Position numbers and translations under genes: made by a program. 5,780 nt of DNA from Thermodesulfatator atlanticus (GTDB lineage: Bacteria > Desulfobacterota > Thermodesulfobacteria > Thermodesulfobacteriales > Thermodesulfatatoraceae), in assembly GCA_011321895.1 (NCBI GenBank), contig DROK01000207.1, forward strand, positions 1 through 5,780. The letters are read 5' to 3'. The notes beneath the pieces were generated by a model, which saw only the letters and a program-made list of their open reading frames with translations, made no database searches and was not told the origin of the DNA. Of this stretch, positions 4,743 through 5,780 are shown one piece after another. Positions within the stretch are counted from its first letter, which is position 1. Each line of letters starts with the position of its first letter.

Positions 4743-5780
4743 TTAGTGTTTGAAAACCCGCTGGCCGGTAAACATCATGGCCACCGGCGGGTCGGCTTCG
4801 TTACAGGCCTCGATGGATTCCCAGTCCCTTAACGAGCCTCCAGGCTGTACGATGGCGGAAATCCCTTCTTTGATGGCCACGTCCACCGCGTCCCGGAAGG
4901 GGAAGAAGGCGTCTGAGACCATGACGGAGCCCGGGAGACCGGCCCTGGCCGCTTTGGTCTCTTCGTCAATTTCGATCTTCTGGGACTCCGGTCTTTGCCC
5001 TTTGCGGATCTCAAGTTCCAGCTGCTTGTAAGGGATCCCGTAACGGTCGTAACAGAGGAGATCCGCGTACTTGACGTAGGCCTTGAAAATGGCTATTTCG
5101 GTCACCCCCACCCGATCCTGCTCACCGGTCCCGATGGCCACCGTACAGAGATCTTTGACAAAGAGTACCGAATTGGAGGTTACCCCGATCTCCACCGCCC
5201 AGCCAAAAATCATGTCTTCTATCTCTCTGGGAGTGGGTTCCCGCTTACAGCGCACTTCGGTGCCGTCGGGTTTTTTGGCCACCGCCGGTTTGAGATCTTC
5301 TGGCCCGCGCACCTTATTAACCTGAGACTGTTGTACGATGATGCCCCCGTCAATCAGGCTCTTAAATTCCACGACCCGTTTTCCCCAGTACTCTTCCAGC
5401 TTGTCGATCCTTTTTATGCGAATGATCCGCAAATTTTTCCTCTTTTTGAGGATGTCCACCGCCCCTTCTTCATATTCGGGGGCCGCCACTACCTCAAAAT
5501 ATTCTTTGCTGATGGCCTCAGCGCAGGCTTTGGTCACCGGCCGGTTGAGGGCAATGGCTCCCCCGAAGGCGGCGATTCTGTCCGCCCGAAAGGCCCGGAT
5601 GAAGGCCTCCTCTATCGTTTCACCGTGAGCCACCCCGCAGGGATTATTATGCTTGACGATGACGCAGGCCGGTCTTTTGGCCAGATACCTTAAAACATTA
5701 AGGGAATTGTCTACGTCGGTCAGGTTGGTCTTGCTGGGGTGCTTGCCGAACTGAAGCATATCTTCTTCAGAAAGGCTTGA
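4743..5780 (-). CDS. Stand-alone AICAR formyltransferase, sulfate-reducer type (5' end outside window)
   Basis: Phosphoribosylaminoimidazolecarboxamide formyltransferase, which uses 10-formyltetrahydrofolate to formylate AICAR in the penultimate step of IMP synthesis. The window shows 345 C-terminal residues. The frame stays open past the ATG at 5759, where 'SSLSEEDMLQFGKHPSK' matches the interior of Desulfovibrio-type proteins, so that Met is internal. The catalytic Lys-His motif is in 'VIVKHNNPCGVA'. Other family blocks are 'DRIAAFGGAIALNRPV', 'KSLIDGGIIVQQS', 'GVTSNSVLFVKD', 'AIGTGEQDRVGV', 'GLPGSVMVSDAFFPFRD', 'VQPGGSLRDWESIEACNEAD' and the end 'FTGQRVFKH'. As I recall the homologues, they lack the N-terminal IMP cyclohydrolase (MGS-like) domain of bifunctional PurH; the missing N-terminus here is outside the window, so that cannot be verified. 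A terminator follows directly. The gene is often labelled purH in such genomes, but the symbol is left blank because the protein differs from classical bifunctional PurH. Confidence 0.9.
   Translation of the reverse strand, partial: SSLSEEDMLQFGKHPSKTNLTDVDNSLNVLRYLAKRPACVIVKHNNPCGVAHGETIEEAFIRAFRADRIAAFGGAIALNRPVTKACAEAISKEYFEVVAAPEYEEGAVDILKKRKNLRIIRIKRIDKLEEYWGKRVVEFKSLIDGGIIVQQSQVNKVRGPEDLKPAVAKKPDGTEVRCKREPTPREIEDMIFGWAVEIGVTSNSVLFVKDLCTVAIGTGEQDRVGVTEIAIFKAYVKYADLLCYDRYGIPYKQLELEIRKGQRPESQKIEIDEETKAARAGLPGSVMVSDAFFPFRDAVDVAIKEGISAIVQPGGSLRDWESIEACNEADPPVAMMFTGQRVFKH

Noticed and set aside
4995..5693. Plus-strand open frame of 232 codons opposite the formyltransferase gene
   Set aside because: It lies wholly antisense to a clearly conserved enzyme and its translation resembles no protein family; it is a shadow of codon bias.

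Overview
The window suggests a thermophilic bacterium related to Desulfobacterota/Thermodesulfobacteria. The proteins are rich in charged Glu, Lys and Arg residues. The stand-alone AICAR formyltransferase has the sulfate-reducer type of sequence (a 'FGKHP' motif where ordinary PurH has 'YGENP'). The small ArgA-type acetyltransferase, the DksA-like protein and the BCAM0308-family protein also fit that group. This placement is inferred from remembered family sequences and was not tested by a search.

Layout: positions 1-1541 hold a tight plus-strand cluster: the 3' end of argS (arginyl-tRNA synthetase), a membrane-anchored SPOR-domain protein, and a short ArgA-like GNAT acetyltransferase. The genes abut or overlap (TAG then ATG; ATGA overlap). 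Positions 1543-4645 hold a five-gene minus-strand cluster that converges on it with a single base between the two stop codons. In transcription order it encodes an uncharacterised 161-residue protein, an alpha/beta-hydrolase-like protein, a BCAM0308-family zinc-ribbon protein, a TraR/DksA-type zinc-finger protein, and an enlarged PgsA-like CDP-alcohol phosphatidyltransferase. Spacings run from a 22-base overlap to 12 bases, so co-transcription is likely. Positions 4646-4742 are a short intergenic region with an intrinsic terminator for the gene to the right. Positions 4743-5780 are the 3' part of a minus-strand AICAR formyltransferase gene that runs off the window.

How the genes work together: argS and the ArgA-like gene both concern arginine (tRNA charging and the first step of synthesis), and a SPOR protein of the kind that binds septal peptidoglycan sits between them. 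The minus-strand cluster mixes envelope lipid synthesis (PgsA-like), a probable RNA-polymerase-binding regulator (DksA-like) and proteins of unknown function; no shared pathway is evident. No mobile elements, RNA genes, CRISPR arrays or defence systems were seen. Most of the window is ordinary core-genome sequence. The points most worth a second look are the hydrolase that has Arg where its catalytic His should be, the enlarged PgsA-like protein with a shortened active-site spacing, and the conserved-looking orphan gene at the head of the cluster.
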